Positions 18,085 through 25,981 of a stretch of DNA of 64,000 nucleotides are shown here, piece after piece. A program made the translations under genes and the position numbers. How positions within the stretch are numbered: the first letter of the stretch is position 1; each line of letters opens with the position of its first letter. This DNA comes from Acrocarpospora macrocephala (GTDB taxonomy: Bacteria; Actinomycetota; Actinomycetes; Streptosporangiales; Streptosporangiaceae). Under the pieces are notes generated by a model. It did not search any database and had not been told where the DNA came from. It was given only the letters and a program-made list of their open reading frames with translations. The DNA is taken from positions 45,073 through 109,072 of the forward strand of contig NZ_BLAE01000031.1 of the NCBI RefSeq assembly GCF_009687865.1. The letters are read 5' to 3'.

Positions 18085-18205
18085 GCCTACTCCTGAACGT
18101 CGCTTCAACAAGAAACACAAATGTAAAGCTCACCGTGCCCAGCAAAGTCTTGTCTAAGTTGAGTTCTCCTGCAACACTCGCGAATCATCAGGAAGGGAGC
18201 GCCGC

Positions 18206-19099
18206 TTGTCCGGAAATCTCACGAAGGCTTCGGAGACTTCCCGGAGGCCGCCAGGCTGGGGAAGGGCCGCCGCGGCGGTGTTCTTCCTGGCGCCCGGACT
18301 GACCGCCCTGATCGTGCTGGCCATCGTGCCCATGATCTTGATGCTGACCTACATGTTCTTCCCGCGAGGACGCTTCGGCGGGGTCGTCTACGAGTTCACC
18401 CTGGAGAACTTCGCCCGCCTCAACGACCCCCTCTACCTGGGCGTGATCGGCGACTCGCTCGTCATCGCCGGCCTGGTCACCCTGATCGCGCTGCTGATCG
18501 GCTACCCGACCGCCTACGCGATCGCGCAACTGCCGCCGCGCTGGAAGACCATCGCCCTGGTGGCGATCATGCTGCCGTTCTGGACGAACTTCCTGATCCG
18601 CATCTACGCCTGGATCGTGCTGCTGTCCGGTCCTGGCCTGGTCAACGACGCGCTCACCGGGCTCGGGCTGGTCGACGAGCCGCTGGAGCTCCTCTACAAC
18701 GAGGGCACGATCGTGCTCGGCCTCGTCTACGGCTACCTTTCGCTCATGATTCTGCCGATCTACTCGGCCGTGGAGAAGCTCGATCCCCGGCTGCGTGAGG
18801 CGTCCGCCAACCTGGGCGCGAGCCCGTTCCGCACGTTCCTCAGCGTGACGCTGCCGCTGACACTGCCCAGCGCGCTGATTGGCGCGGTGCTGGTGTTCGT
18901 GCCCAGCTTCGGCAATTACGTGGTGCCGGAACTGCTCGGCGGCGGAAAGGCGATCATGGTGGGCAACATGATCAGAGACCAGTTCCTCAAGGCCCGCGAC
19001 TGGCCGTTCGGCGCGACGCTGGCTTTGGTCATGATTGTTTTCACGTTCGTGCTGCTCATCGCCCAGGCCGTGGCCTCCAGGAGGGTGCGCAATGCGTAG
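18206..19099 (+). CDS. potB: Polyamine-type ABC transporter permease 1
   Basis: 297 residues, starting at TTG 18206 behind GGAAGGGAG. Six transmembrane segments. The EAA loop reads LREASANLGASPFRTFLSVT, ending in a conserved Leu-Pro. It matches the PotB/PotH family of spermidine/putrescine permeases in length and in the VPSFGNYVVPELLGG segment typical of them. First gene of a potBCA operon: the stop overlaps the potC start (ATGCGTAG). No periplasmic binding protein gene precedes it, which is unusual. Substrate is inferred from the oxidase and dehydrogenase genes downstream. Confidence 0.85.
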   Translation: MSGNLTKASETSRRPPGWGRAAAAVFFLAPGLTALIVLAIVPMILMLTYMFFPRGRFGGVVYEFTLENFARLNDPLYLGVIGDSLVIAGLVTLIALLIGYPTAYAIAQLPPRWKTIALVAIMLPFWTNFLIRIYAWIVLLSGPGLVNDALTGLGLVDEPLELLYNEGTIVLGLVYGYLSLMILPIYSAVEKLDPRLREASANLGASPFRTFLSVTLPLTLPSALIGAVLVFVPSFGNYVVPELLGGGKAIMVGNMIRDQFLKARDWPFGATLALVMIVFTFVLLIAQAVASRRVRNA

Positions 19100-19868
19100 G
19101 CGGAACCTGGGCGTCTACGTGCCGCTCTGGCTGACGTACGTGTTCTTCTACGCGCCGATCGTGGTCATGGTGGTGATGTCGTTCAACTCCAGCGACTCGC
19201 CGTTCGGCTTCGACGGCTTCAGCCTGAAGTGGTACGGCGCGCTGGCCGAGAACGACAACGTGCTGCGCGGCCTGGTCAACACGCTGATCGTCGCGGTGGG
19301 CACGACGGTGATCGCCACGGTCGTCGGCACCATGCTCGCCGTCGGCCTGGCCCGCTACACCCGGTCCAAGATCCTGGACGCGCTGGCCACCCTCCCGGCC
19401 ATCCTGCCGGAACTCATGCTCGCGGTCGGGCTGCTCATCTTCTACTCCACCGTGCGGTTCACCCTCGGCCTGCACTCGATCCTGCTGGCCCACCTGACGT
19501 TCGGCATCCCGCTGGTCGCCGTCGTCGTCCGGGTCCGCCTGGCCTCCATGGACATGTCCCTCGAAGAGGCCTCCCGCGACCTGGGCGCCGGCCCGATCCC
19601 CACGTTCCTGCGGATCACGCTGCCCGGCCTGATGCCGGGCGTGGCCGCCGGCGCGCTGCTGGCGTTCACCTTCTCCCTCGACGAGTTCGTGCTCGCGTTC
19701 TTCACCGCCGAGCCGACCGAACCGACGCTGCCGATCGTGATCTACTCCATGATCCGCTTCGGCGTGACCCCCGACATCAACGCCCTGGCGACGATCCTGC
19801 TGGTGGTCAGCTTCACCGCCGTGATCGCCGTCCAGCGGATGACCCGACTGACGGAGTCGTTCAAATGA
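19092..19868 (+). CDS. potC: Polyamine-type ABC transporter permease 2
   Basis: 258 residues; ATG at 19092 overlaps the potB stop. Six transmembrane helices, opening VYVPLWLTYVFFYAPIVVMV, with EAA loop LEEASRDLGAGPIPTFLRIT and the FTFSLDEFVLAFF segment characteristic of PotC/PotI. It pairs with PotB to form the membrane channel. Its stop overlaps the ATPase start (AAATGA), so the three genes are translationally coupled. Confidence 0.87.
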   Translation: MRRRNLGVYVPLWLTYVFFYAPIVVMVVMSFNSSDSPFGFDGFSLKWYGALAENDNVLRGLVNTLIVAVGTTVIATVVGTMLAVGLARYTRSKILDALATLPAILPELMLAVGLLIFYSTVRFTLGLHSILLAHLTFGIPLVAVVVRVRLASMDMSLEEASRDLGAGPIPTFLRITLPGLMPGVAAGALLAFTFSLDEFVLAFFTAEPTEPTLPIVIYSMIRFGVTPDINALATILLVVSFTAVIAVQRMTRLTESFK

Positions 19869-20899
19869 CGCTGCTTTCCATCGAGGGAGTGTCCCGGAAG
19901 TTCGGGGACGTCGTCGCTCTTTCCGATGTCACGCTCGACATCAAGGCGGGGGAGTTCTTCGCCCTGCTCGGGCCGTCGGGGTGTGGCAAGACCACGCTGC
20001 TGCGCATCCTGGCCGGCTTCGAATGGCCGGACCGCGGCAACGTCCGCCTCGACGGCGCCGACCTGCTGCGCCAGCCGCCGCACCGGCGGCCGGTCAACCT
20101 GATGTTCCAGTCCTACGCGCTGTTCCCGCACATGACCGTCGCCAAGAACGTCGCGTACGGCCTGGAGCGCGAGGGCCTGCCCCGCGCCGAGATCAAGACC
20201 AGGGTCGGCGAGGTGCTGGAGAAGGTCGGCCTGGACACGATGGCCGGGCGGCGGCCCGCCCAGCTGTCCGGCGGCCAGCAGCAGCGGGTCGCGCTGGCCA
20301 GGGCCATCGTCAAGCGCCCCCGCATGCTGCTGCTGGACGAGCCGCTGTCCGCGCTGGACAAGAAGGTCCGCGCGGAGATGCAGCTGGAGCTCAAGCGGCT
20401 CCAGCACGAGGTCGGCATCACCTTCGTGGTCGTCACCCACGACCAGGAGGAGGCGATGTCCCTCGCCGACCGCATCGCCGTCATGGACAACGGCCTGATC
20501 GAGCAGGTCGACGCCCCCATCGCCCTCTACGACCGGCCGCGCACCCGGTTCGTCGCCGACTTCATCGGCGCCAATAACCTCTTCACCGGTACGGTCACCG
20601 CCGGCGGCTTCGAAGTCCCGGGCCTCGGCCCGCTGCCCTGCAAGACCGACCTGCCCAACGGGATCGCGGTCCTGGCCGTGCGCCCCGAGCGGGTCCGGCT
20701 CGGCGACCCCGGACGCGGTGCCGCCGACGGAACCGTGGTCGACGTGAGCTTCTTCGGCGGTATCTCGCACATCGCGGTGGACGTGCCGGGACATGACCGG
20801 AAGGTGCTGGTGGCCACGCAGGGGTCGGCGCGGATCGCCCCGGGCGCGGCGGTCGGGCTGTTCTGGAACCCGGACGACGCCGTGCTCGTGCCCGCGTAG
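19865..20899 (+). CDS. potA: Polyamine-type ABC transporter ATPase
   Basis: 344 residues. Walker A GPSGCGKTT (36-44), signature LSGGQQQR, Walker B MLLLDEP, D-loop SALD and switch His in VVVTHDQEEAMSLADR are all present. The C-terminal 110 residues are a TOBE-type regulatory domain, as expected of PotA and related importer ATPases. It ends three bases before the stop of the convergent TetR gene. Confidence 0.9.
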   Translation: MTLLSIEGVSRKFGDVVALSDVTLDIKAGEFFALLGPSGCGKTTLLRILAGFEWPDRGNVRLDGADLLRQPPHRRPVNLMFQSYALFPHMTVAKNVAYGLEREGLPRAEIKTRVGEVLEKVGLDTMAGRRPAQLSGGQQQRVALARAIVKRPRMLLLDEPLSALDKKVRAEMQLELKRLQHEVGITFVVVTHDQEEAMSLADRIAVMDNGLIEQVDAPIALYDRPRTRFVADFIGANNLFTGTVTAGGFEVPGLGPLPCKTDLPNGIAVLAVRPERVRLGDPGRGAADGTVVDVSFFGGISHIAVDVPGHDRKVLVATQGSARIAPGAAVGLFWNPDDAVLVPA

Positions 20900-20902
20900 C
20901 GG

Positions 20903-21568
20903 TCAGGCGCTCTGGGTGCGCGGCACGGATGGCCTGCGGGTCGCCGTGGTGCGGTGCGGGATGCTCGCCTTGAGCGGGTGGCCGGTGGCCAGGCGGGCGT
21001 AGTCGAGGATGAGCTCCGCGGCTTCGTCCGCGCCGATCGTGTGGTGCCTGGCCACGATGCGGTAGCCGTACGCGTCTTCGAGGGCCACCAGGTTGCGGCC
21101 GATGGTCTCGGAGTCCTGGGCGAGGGTGAAGGCGTGCTGGGCGGCGCCGACCTCCAGGATGGTCTGGTACATGGAGACCTGGCGGTCGTAGAGGGTGGTG
21201 AGCAGCGTGCCGTACACCCGGTTGCGGCCGGCGGCGCCGCCGAGTTCGCAGAGCAGGCGCACGCCCGCGTCGTCGGGGCCCTGGGGGAGGCCGGAGCGGA
21301 TCGTGACCATGAGTTTCTGGGCCGGGTCGGCGATGCCGCTGATCTTCTTGATCCGCTGCTCGTAGAAGCGCTCCATGCCCGCGTGGTGCGCCTCGATGAG
21401 CAGGTCGCGCAGGTCGGGATAGTGGTAGAGGACGGCGCCCGAGGTCAGGCCCGCCTCCTCCGCGATCTGGTTCAGATGAACGCCCTCCGCGCCGTGCTGG
21501 ATCATCGCGCGCCGCGCCGCGTCGATCAGCTCAATCCGCCGATCTGCCTTGCTCTTGCGCTGAGTCAT
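20903..21568 (-). CDS. TetR-family regulator of the polyamine-use genes (BetI-like)
   Basis: 221 residues. The N-terminal helix-turn-helix reads IAEEAGLTSGAVLYHYPDLR; the C-terminal ligand domain is BetI/TetR_C_6-like. Divergent from the FAD oxidoreductase gene, with a 16-base perfect palindrome between them (21639-21654) that overlaps the probable -10 region of that gene. Likely a repressor relieved by a polyamine or its oxidation product (inference). Confidence 0.85.
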   Translation of the reverse strand: MTQRKSKADRRIELIDAARRAMIQHGAEGVHLNQIAEEAGLTSGAVLYHYPDLRDLLIEAHHAGMERFYEQRIKKISGIADPAQKLMVTIRSGLPQGPDDAGVRLLCELGGAAGRNRVYGTLLTTLYDRQVSMYQTILEVGAAQHAFTLAQDSETIGRNLVALEDAYGYRIVARHHTIGADEAAELILDYARLATGHPLKASIPHRTTATRRPSVPRTQSA

Positions 21569-21638
21569 GACACCCGTCCCCGTCTGAACGATCTCACAAC
21601 TAGTCTCGCAGGTCTTGACGTAGGAACTCGATGGGTAT

Positions 21639-21654
21639 TTGAATCACGATTCAA
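21639..21654. promoter_or_regulatory. Palindromic operator, probably for the divergent TetR regulator
   Basis: TTGAATCACGATTCAA is a perfect inverted repeat (7-base arms, 2-base centre). It sits 26 bases before the GTG of the FAD oxidoreductase and about 70 bases before the TetR start. A TTGACG at 21615-21620 could be the -35 box, placing the palindrome over the -10 region. Confidence 0.65.
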
Positions 21655-21679
21655 CAAACATGGCACGAAGGGAGATGCG

Positions 21680-23047
21680 GTGCTCAAGGAGGCAGCTCCC
21701 CGGGTCTACTGGACGGATGGCCAAACTCTTCCGGCATACCCACCTTTGGACCGGCGTACTACTGCGGATTTGCTCGTCGTGGGCGCGGGTTTTACGGGAT
21801 TGTGGGCCGCGGTGCTCGCCAAGCGGGAGAACCCCGCGTGCGATGTCGTGCTGGTCGACGCGCACACCGTGGGATTCGGGGCGAGCGGGCGGAACGGCGG
21901 CTTCATCTCCGACTCGCTGACGCACGGGCTGGCGCATGGCGTGCATCGCTGGCCTGGGGAGATAGCGCTGCTGCTGGCCCTCGGCCGGGAGAACCTGGCG
22001 CAGATCGCGGCGTTCGTCGAGGAACACGCCATCGACGCCGATCTCCGCCTGGTCGGCAAGACCAGCGTCGCCGTCGCGCCGCACCATGTCGACGAGCTCC
22101 GCCGCGCCGAGAAGCGGCACCGCGAGTACGGCGAGGACGTCACCTTCCTCGGCCCCGAGGAGATGCGCGCCGACGTGAACTCGCCGACCTATCTGGCGGG
22201 GCTGCGGATCCGGGGCAACGGCGGGCTGGTCGATCCGGCCCGGCTGGCGTGGGGGATGCTGCGGGTCGCGGGCGATCTGGGTATCCGGATTTATGAGAAC
22301 ACGCCCGTCACCGGGCTGGAGCGATCCGGATCGGCCGTCCGGGCGACCACCGGCCGGGGCGCCGTGACGGCCCGCCAGGTGCTGCTGGCCACCAACGCGT
22401 TCCCCGCCCCGCTGCGGCGGCTGCGCAACTTCGTGCTGCCCGTCTGGGACTACGTGCTCGTCACCGAACCGCTGGACGCCGGCCAGCGCGCCGCGCTGAA
22501 CTGGCCGGACGCCCAGGGCATCACCGATGTGGGCAACCAGTTCCACTACTACCGGCTCACCCGGGACCAGCGCATCCTCTGGGGCGGGTACGACGCCGTC
22601 TACAACTTCCGCGGCACCGGAAACGAGCAGCGCCCCGCCTCCCACCAGCTGCTCGCTCAGCACTTTTTCACGACATTTCCCCAGTTGCGGGGTCTGCGCT
22701 TCACCCATCGCTGGGGCGGCATGATCGACTCCACCAGCCGTTTCACGCCCTTCTTCGGGACCGCGATGGGCGGGCGGGTGGCGTACGCGCTGGGGTACAC
22801 CGGTCTCGGCGTCGGAGCGTCCCGATTCGGGGCATTGGTCGGCCTGGACCTGCTCGCCCGCAGGGACACCCCCAGAACAGGTCTGCGCATGGTCCGGCGG
22901 CACCCCGTGCCGTTCCCGCCGGAGCCCCTGCGCTGGCCGGTGGTCGAGTTCACCCGCCGCGCGCTGGCCCGCGCGGACGCCAACGAGGGCCGCCGAGGGC
23001 CCTGGCTGCGCGCCCTGGACCGTTTCGGCATCGGCTTTGACAGTTGA
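21680..23047 (+). CDS. FAD-dependent amine oxidase/dehydrogenase (PuuB/DAO family)
   Basis: 455 residues from a GTG with AAGGGAG six bases upstream. DAO-fold protein: dinucleotide-binding VVGAGFTG (G35-G40), then VGFGASGRNGGF, a substrate-side segment (VTEPLDAGQ) and the C-terminal FAD contact region GYTGLGVGASR. Closest family by reading is gamma-glutamylputrescine oxidase/PuuB-like. Directly upstream of an aminobutyraldehyde-type dehydrogenase and near potBCA, so oxidation of a polyamine to an aminoaldehyde is inferred. Expression is probably controlled by the divergent TetR. Confidence 0.8.
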   Translation: MLKEAAPRVYWTDGQTLPAYPPLDRRTTADLLVVGAGFTGLWAAVLAKRENPACDVVLVDAHTVGFGASGRNGGFISDSLTHGLAHGVHRWPGEIALLLALGRENLAQIAAFVEEHAIDADLRLVGKTSVAVAPHHVDELRRAEKRHREYGEDVTFLGPEEMRADVNSPTYLAGLRIRGNGGLVDPARLAWGMLRVAGDLGIRIYENTPVTGLERSGSAVRATTGRGAVTARQVLLATNAFPAPLRRLRNFVLPVWDYVLVTEPLDAGQRAALNWPDAQGITDVGNQFHYYRLTRDQRILWGGYDAVYNFRGTGNEQRPASHQLLAQHFFTTFPQLRGLRFTHRWGGMIDSTSRFTPFFGTAMGGRVAYALGYTGLGVGASRFGALVGLDLLARRDTPRTGLRMVRRHPVPFPPEPLRWPVVEFTRRALARADANEGRRGPWLRALDRFGIGFDS

Positions 23048-23066
23048 ACAGGTAAGGAACCACCCG

Positions 23067-24464
23067 ATGACCATCCTCATCAACCCCGCCACCGGAGAAC
23101 CCGTCGACGAGGTCCCTGACAGCACTCCCACCGACGTCGCCGCGGCCGTACGGGCCGGGCGGGACGCCTTCACGCACTGGCGGGACACCACCCCCGCCGA
23201 CCGAGCCCGGCTCCTGCTGCGCCTGGCCGACCTGGTGGAAGCCGACGCCGAGGAGCTGACCCGCCTGGAGGTCGAGGAGACCGGCAAACCCGCCGCCGTC
23301 TTCCGGGACGGCGAGCTCCCCTTCGCGATCGACAACCTGCGCTTCTTCGCCGGCGCGGCCCGCTCCCTGGACGGCACCGGCGCGGGCGTGCTCAGCTCCG
23401 GCTACACCTCCGCCCTCATCCGCCGCCCGATCGGCGTGATCGGCTCGATCGCCCCCTGGAACTTCCCGTTCATCATGGCCGTCTGGAAGATCGGCCCCGC
23501 CATCGCCGCCGGCAACGCCGTCGTCATCAAACCGGCCCCCGCGACCCCGCGCAGCACGCTCCGCCTCGCCGCCCTGATGGCCGAAGCGGGCGCCCCCGAC
23601 GGCCTGCTCCAGGTCGTCACCGGCGGCGCCGGCATCGGCCAGGCCCTGGTCACCGACCCCGGCGTGGACATGGTCGGCGTCACCGGCTCCACCGCCACCG
23701 GCCGCGCCGTCATGCGCGGCGCCGTGGACGGCCTCAAGCGGGTCCACCTCGAACTGGGCGGCAAGGCCCCCGCCCTCGTCTTCGACGACGCCTCGCTGGC
23801 GGACATGGCCTTCGGCGTCACCATGGGCGCCACGTACAACACCGGCCAGGACTGCACCGCCGCCACCCGCGTCTACATCGCCAGATCCCGCTACGACGAA
23901 GCGCTGGAGGCCCTGCACGCCGCCATGGAACAGGTCAGGCCCGGCGACCCCTGGTCCGACGAGACCGACATCGGCCCGCTCATCTCGGCCGCCCACCGCG
24001 ACCGCGTCCACGGCTTCGTCACCCGCGCCTCCGGCCGCGTGCTCCTCGGCGGCAAGCCCATCGACGCCCCCGGCTTCTACTACCCGCCCACCCTGATCGC
24101 GGACGCCGACCAGGCCAGCGAGATCGTGCAGGGCGAGATCTTCGGCCCGGTCCTGGTGGCGCTGCCCTTCGACTCCGAGGAGGAGGCCGTCCGCCTGGCC
24201 AACGACACTCCCTACGGCCTGGCCTCCTCCATCTGGTCGGCGGACGTCGCGCGCGCCCTGCGCGTCGCCCACCAGCTCGACGTCGGCGTCACGTGGATCA
24301 ACGATCACCTGCCCATCGCCTCCGAGGCCCCGCACGGCGGCGTCAAGGGCAGCGGCTTCGGCAAGGACATGAGCCAGGAGGCGGTCCAGGAGTACTCCGT
24401 GGTCCGCCATCTCATGATCAAACACGCCGCCCCGGAGGCCAGGGACTCCTTCAGGCCCGCCTGA
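23067..24464 (+). CDS. NAD(P)-dependent aldehyde dehydrogenase, aminobutyraldehyde type
   Basis: 465 residues. Catalytic Cys263 in NTGQDCTAATR and general base Glu229 in HLELGGKAP; cofactor motif GVTGSTATGRAV. The overall pattern (IAPWNFPFIMAVWKIGPAI, WINDHLPIASEAPHGG) fits the gamma-aminobutyraldehyde dehydrogenase group (PatD/YdcW). It would oxidise the aldehyde made by the preceding oxidase to GABA or a related acid. It starts 19 bases after the oxidase stop, so the two form an operon. Confidence 0.85.
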   Translation: MTILINPATGEPVDEVPDSTPTDVAAAVRAGRDAFTHWRDTTPADRARLLLRLADLVEADAEELTRLEVEETGKPAAVFRDGELPFAIDNLRFFAGAARSLDGTGAGVLSSGYTSALIRRPIGVIGSIAPWNFPFIMAVWKIGPAIAAGNAVVIKPAPATPRSTLRLAALMAEAGAPDGLLQVVTGGAGIGQALVTDPGVDMVGVTGSTATGRAVMRGAVDGLKRVHLELGGKAPALVFDDASLADMAFGVTMGATYNTGQDCTAATRVYIARSRYDEALEALHAAMEQVRPGDPWSDETDIGPLISAAHRDRVHGFVTRASGRVLLGGKPIDAPGFYYPPTLIADADQASEIVQGEIFGPVLVALPFDSEEEAVRLANDTPYGLASSIWSADVARALRVAHQLDVGVTWINDHLPIASEAPHGGVKGSGFGKDMSQEAVQEYSVVRHLMIKHAAPEARDSFRPA

Positions 24465-24488
24465 GCGCAGAACCTTGTTCCGTTATGC

Positions 24489-24502
24489 AACAAGCGCTTG
24501 GT
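24489..24502. promoter_or_regulatory. KstR2-type operator
   Basis: AACAAGCGCTTGGT matches the published KstR2 consensus AnCAAGnnCTTGnT at every fixed position (consensus recalled). It lies about 75 bases before the kstR2-like start, as expected for autoregulation. Confidence 0.8.
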
Positions 24503-24576
24503 CGCAGGTGGAACATGGGGTGAGCAGGCGACTCGCCGCAGGTTACGCGAACAGGCCATTGTTCGAAAGGCTCATA

Positions 24577-25263
24577 ATGGAGCACGTGAATCAGCGAAAG
24601 AGCACGACCACGGTCAAGCGTCAGACCGGGGGCAGGCGGGGCACCAGCATGGCCGGCGCCGTTTCCGAGCGCCGGGACCACCTGGTGAAACTCGCCGCGG
24701 AGCTCTTCGCGCGCAAGGGCTTCCAGGCGACCACCGTCCGGCAGATCGCCGAGGAGGCGGGCATCCTGTCCGGGAGTCTCTACCATCACTTCGACTCCAA
24801 GGAGGCGATCGTCGACGAGGTGCTGCGCACGTTCCTCGAAGACCTCATCGCCCGCTACCGGGCCGCCCTGCACTCGGACGGCGATCCGCGCGCGGTCCTG
24901 TCGGAGATGGTCAGGATCGGGTTCGGCACCCTCGAGCTGCACCGCGCCGCGATCACCGTCATGCAGAACGACTGGAGCTACCTGCGCTCGCTTCCCGACA
25001 ACCGCTTCGACTACCTGGTGAAGGCCGAGGACGAGGTCGAGCGCATGTGGATCGAGCAGATCAAGCGCGGCCAGGCCGTCGGGCAGGTCCGCGGCGACGT
25101 CGACCCCAAGCTGACCTACCGGATGATCCGCGACACCATCTGGGTGGCCGTGCGCTGGTTCCGCCCCGGCGGGCGGCTCAACACGGCCGGGCTGGCCGAG
25201 CACTACGTCAAGGTCCTGTTCGACGGGCTCGCGACCGGGGACCGGACCAGCCAGCAGGCATGA
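24577..25263 (+). CDS. kstR2: KstR2-like TetR repressor
   Basis: 228 residues. The helix-turn-helix ATTVRQIAEEAGILSGSLYH and following HHFDSKEAIVDEVLR, plus the C-terminal IRDTIWVAVRWFRPGG, closely match mycobacterial KstR2, the repressor of cholesterol C/D-ring catabolism genes that responds to an HIP-CoA ligand. A perfect KstR2 operator lies upstream. No C/D-ring genes are adjacent; an IpdF-like SDR is found 27 kb away. The ATG at 24577 follows GAAAGG. Its stop overlaps the start of the DNA glycosylase gene (ATGA). Confidence 0.82.
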   Translation: MEHVNQRKSTTTVKRQTGGRRGTSMAGAVSERRDHLVKLAAELFARKGFQATTVRQIAEEAGILSGSLYHHFDSKEAIVDEVLRTFLEDLIARYRAALHSDGDPRAVLSEMVRIGFGTLELHRAAITVMQNDWSYLRSLPDNRFDYLVKAEDEVERMWIEQIKRGQAVGQVRGDVDPKLTYRMIRDTIWVAVRWFRPGGRLNTAGLAEHYVKVLFDGLATGDRTSQQA

Positions 25264-25937
25264 GCATCATCGAGGCCGTGCGGGGGGCGCTGGCCGAGGT
25301 CGCCGACCCGGTCAAGGCGCCCGCGATGCGCGCGTACATGAAGTCGGAGTTGCCGTTTCTCGGGGTGCAGTCGGGGCCGCGCCGTACCGCGCTGAAGAAG
25401 GTGTTCGCGGGGCACCGGCTGGGTTCGGCGCCGGAGTGGCGCAAGGCCGTGCTGACGTTATGGCGGGAGGCCGAGTATCGCGAGGAGCGGTATGCGGCGA
25501 TCGAGCTGACCGGGTCGCGGCTCTACCGCGACTGGCAGACGCTCTACACGCTGCCCATGTACGAGGAGATGATCGTCACCGGGGCCTGGTGGGACCTGGT
25601 GGACGAACTGGCCGTGCATCGTATCGGGACGCTGCTGCGGCTGTTCCCGGACACGATGAAGGTCACCATGCTGGAGTGGGCGCGGGATCCCGATCTGTGG
25701 AAGCGCCGCACCTCGATCCTGTGCCAGAACACCTTCAAGGACAGGACCGACCTGGGGCTGCTCTACGCGTGCATCGAGCCGAGCCTGTCGGATACGGAGT
25801 TCTTCGCCAGGAAGGCCATCGGCTGGGCGTTGCGCGAATACGCCAAGACCGATCCGCGGGAGGTCGTGCGTTACGTGAACAACCACGGCATCAGCGGGCT
25901 TTCCCGGCGGGAGGCGCTTAAGAACGTGGCGGAATAG
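25260..25937 (+). CDS. DNA alkylation repair protein (AlkD-like HEAT-repeat glycosylase)
   Basis: 225 residues, built from helical HEAT-like repeats and matching the DNA alkylation repair family PF08713 in length. Conserved segments include YMKSELPFLGV, TGAWWDLVDELA (the Trp-Trp-Asp segment with the active-site Asp of AlkD) and the FFARKAIGWALREYAKTDP signature. AlkD excises N3- and N7-alkylated purines. Translationally coupled to kstR2 by ATGA overlap, a link with no obvious functional reason. Confidence 0.87.
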   Translation: MSIIEAVRGALAEVADPVKAPAMRAYMKSELPFLGVQSGPRRTALKKVFAGHRLGSAPEWRKAVLTLWREAEYREERYAAIELTGSRLYRDWQTLYTLPMYEEMIVTGAWWDLVDELAVHRIGTLLRLFPDTMKVTMLEWARDPDLWKRRTSILCQNTFKDRTDLGLLYACIEPSLSDTEFFARKAIGWALREYAKTDPREVVRYVNNHGISGLSRREALKNVAE

Positions 25938-25940
25938 GGA

Positions 25941-25971
25941 CGGCTCGCGCGCCCCGAATACGCGCGAGCCG
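25941..25971. terminator. Bidirectional terminator between alkD-like and GH16 genes
   Basis: Perfect 11-base inverted repeat (CGGCTCGCGCG / CGCGCGAGCCG) with a 9-base loop, sitting in the 44 bases between two convergent stop codons. No T-run on either side. Confidence 0.65.
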
Positions 25972-25981
25972 GGCCGGATGA

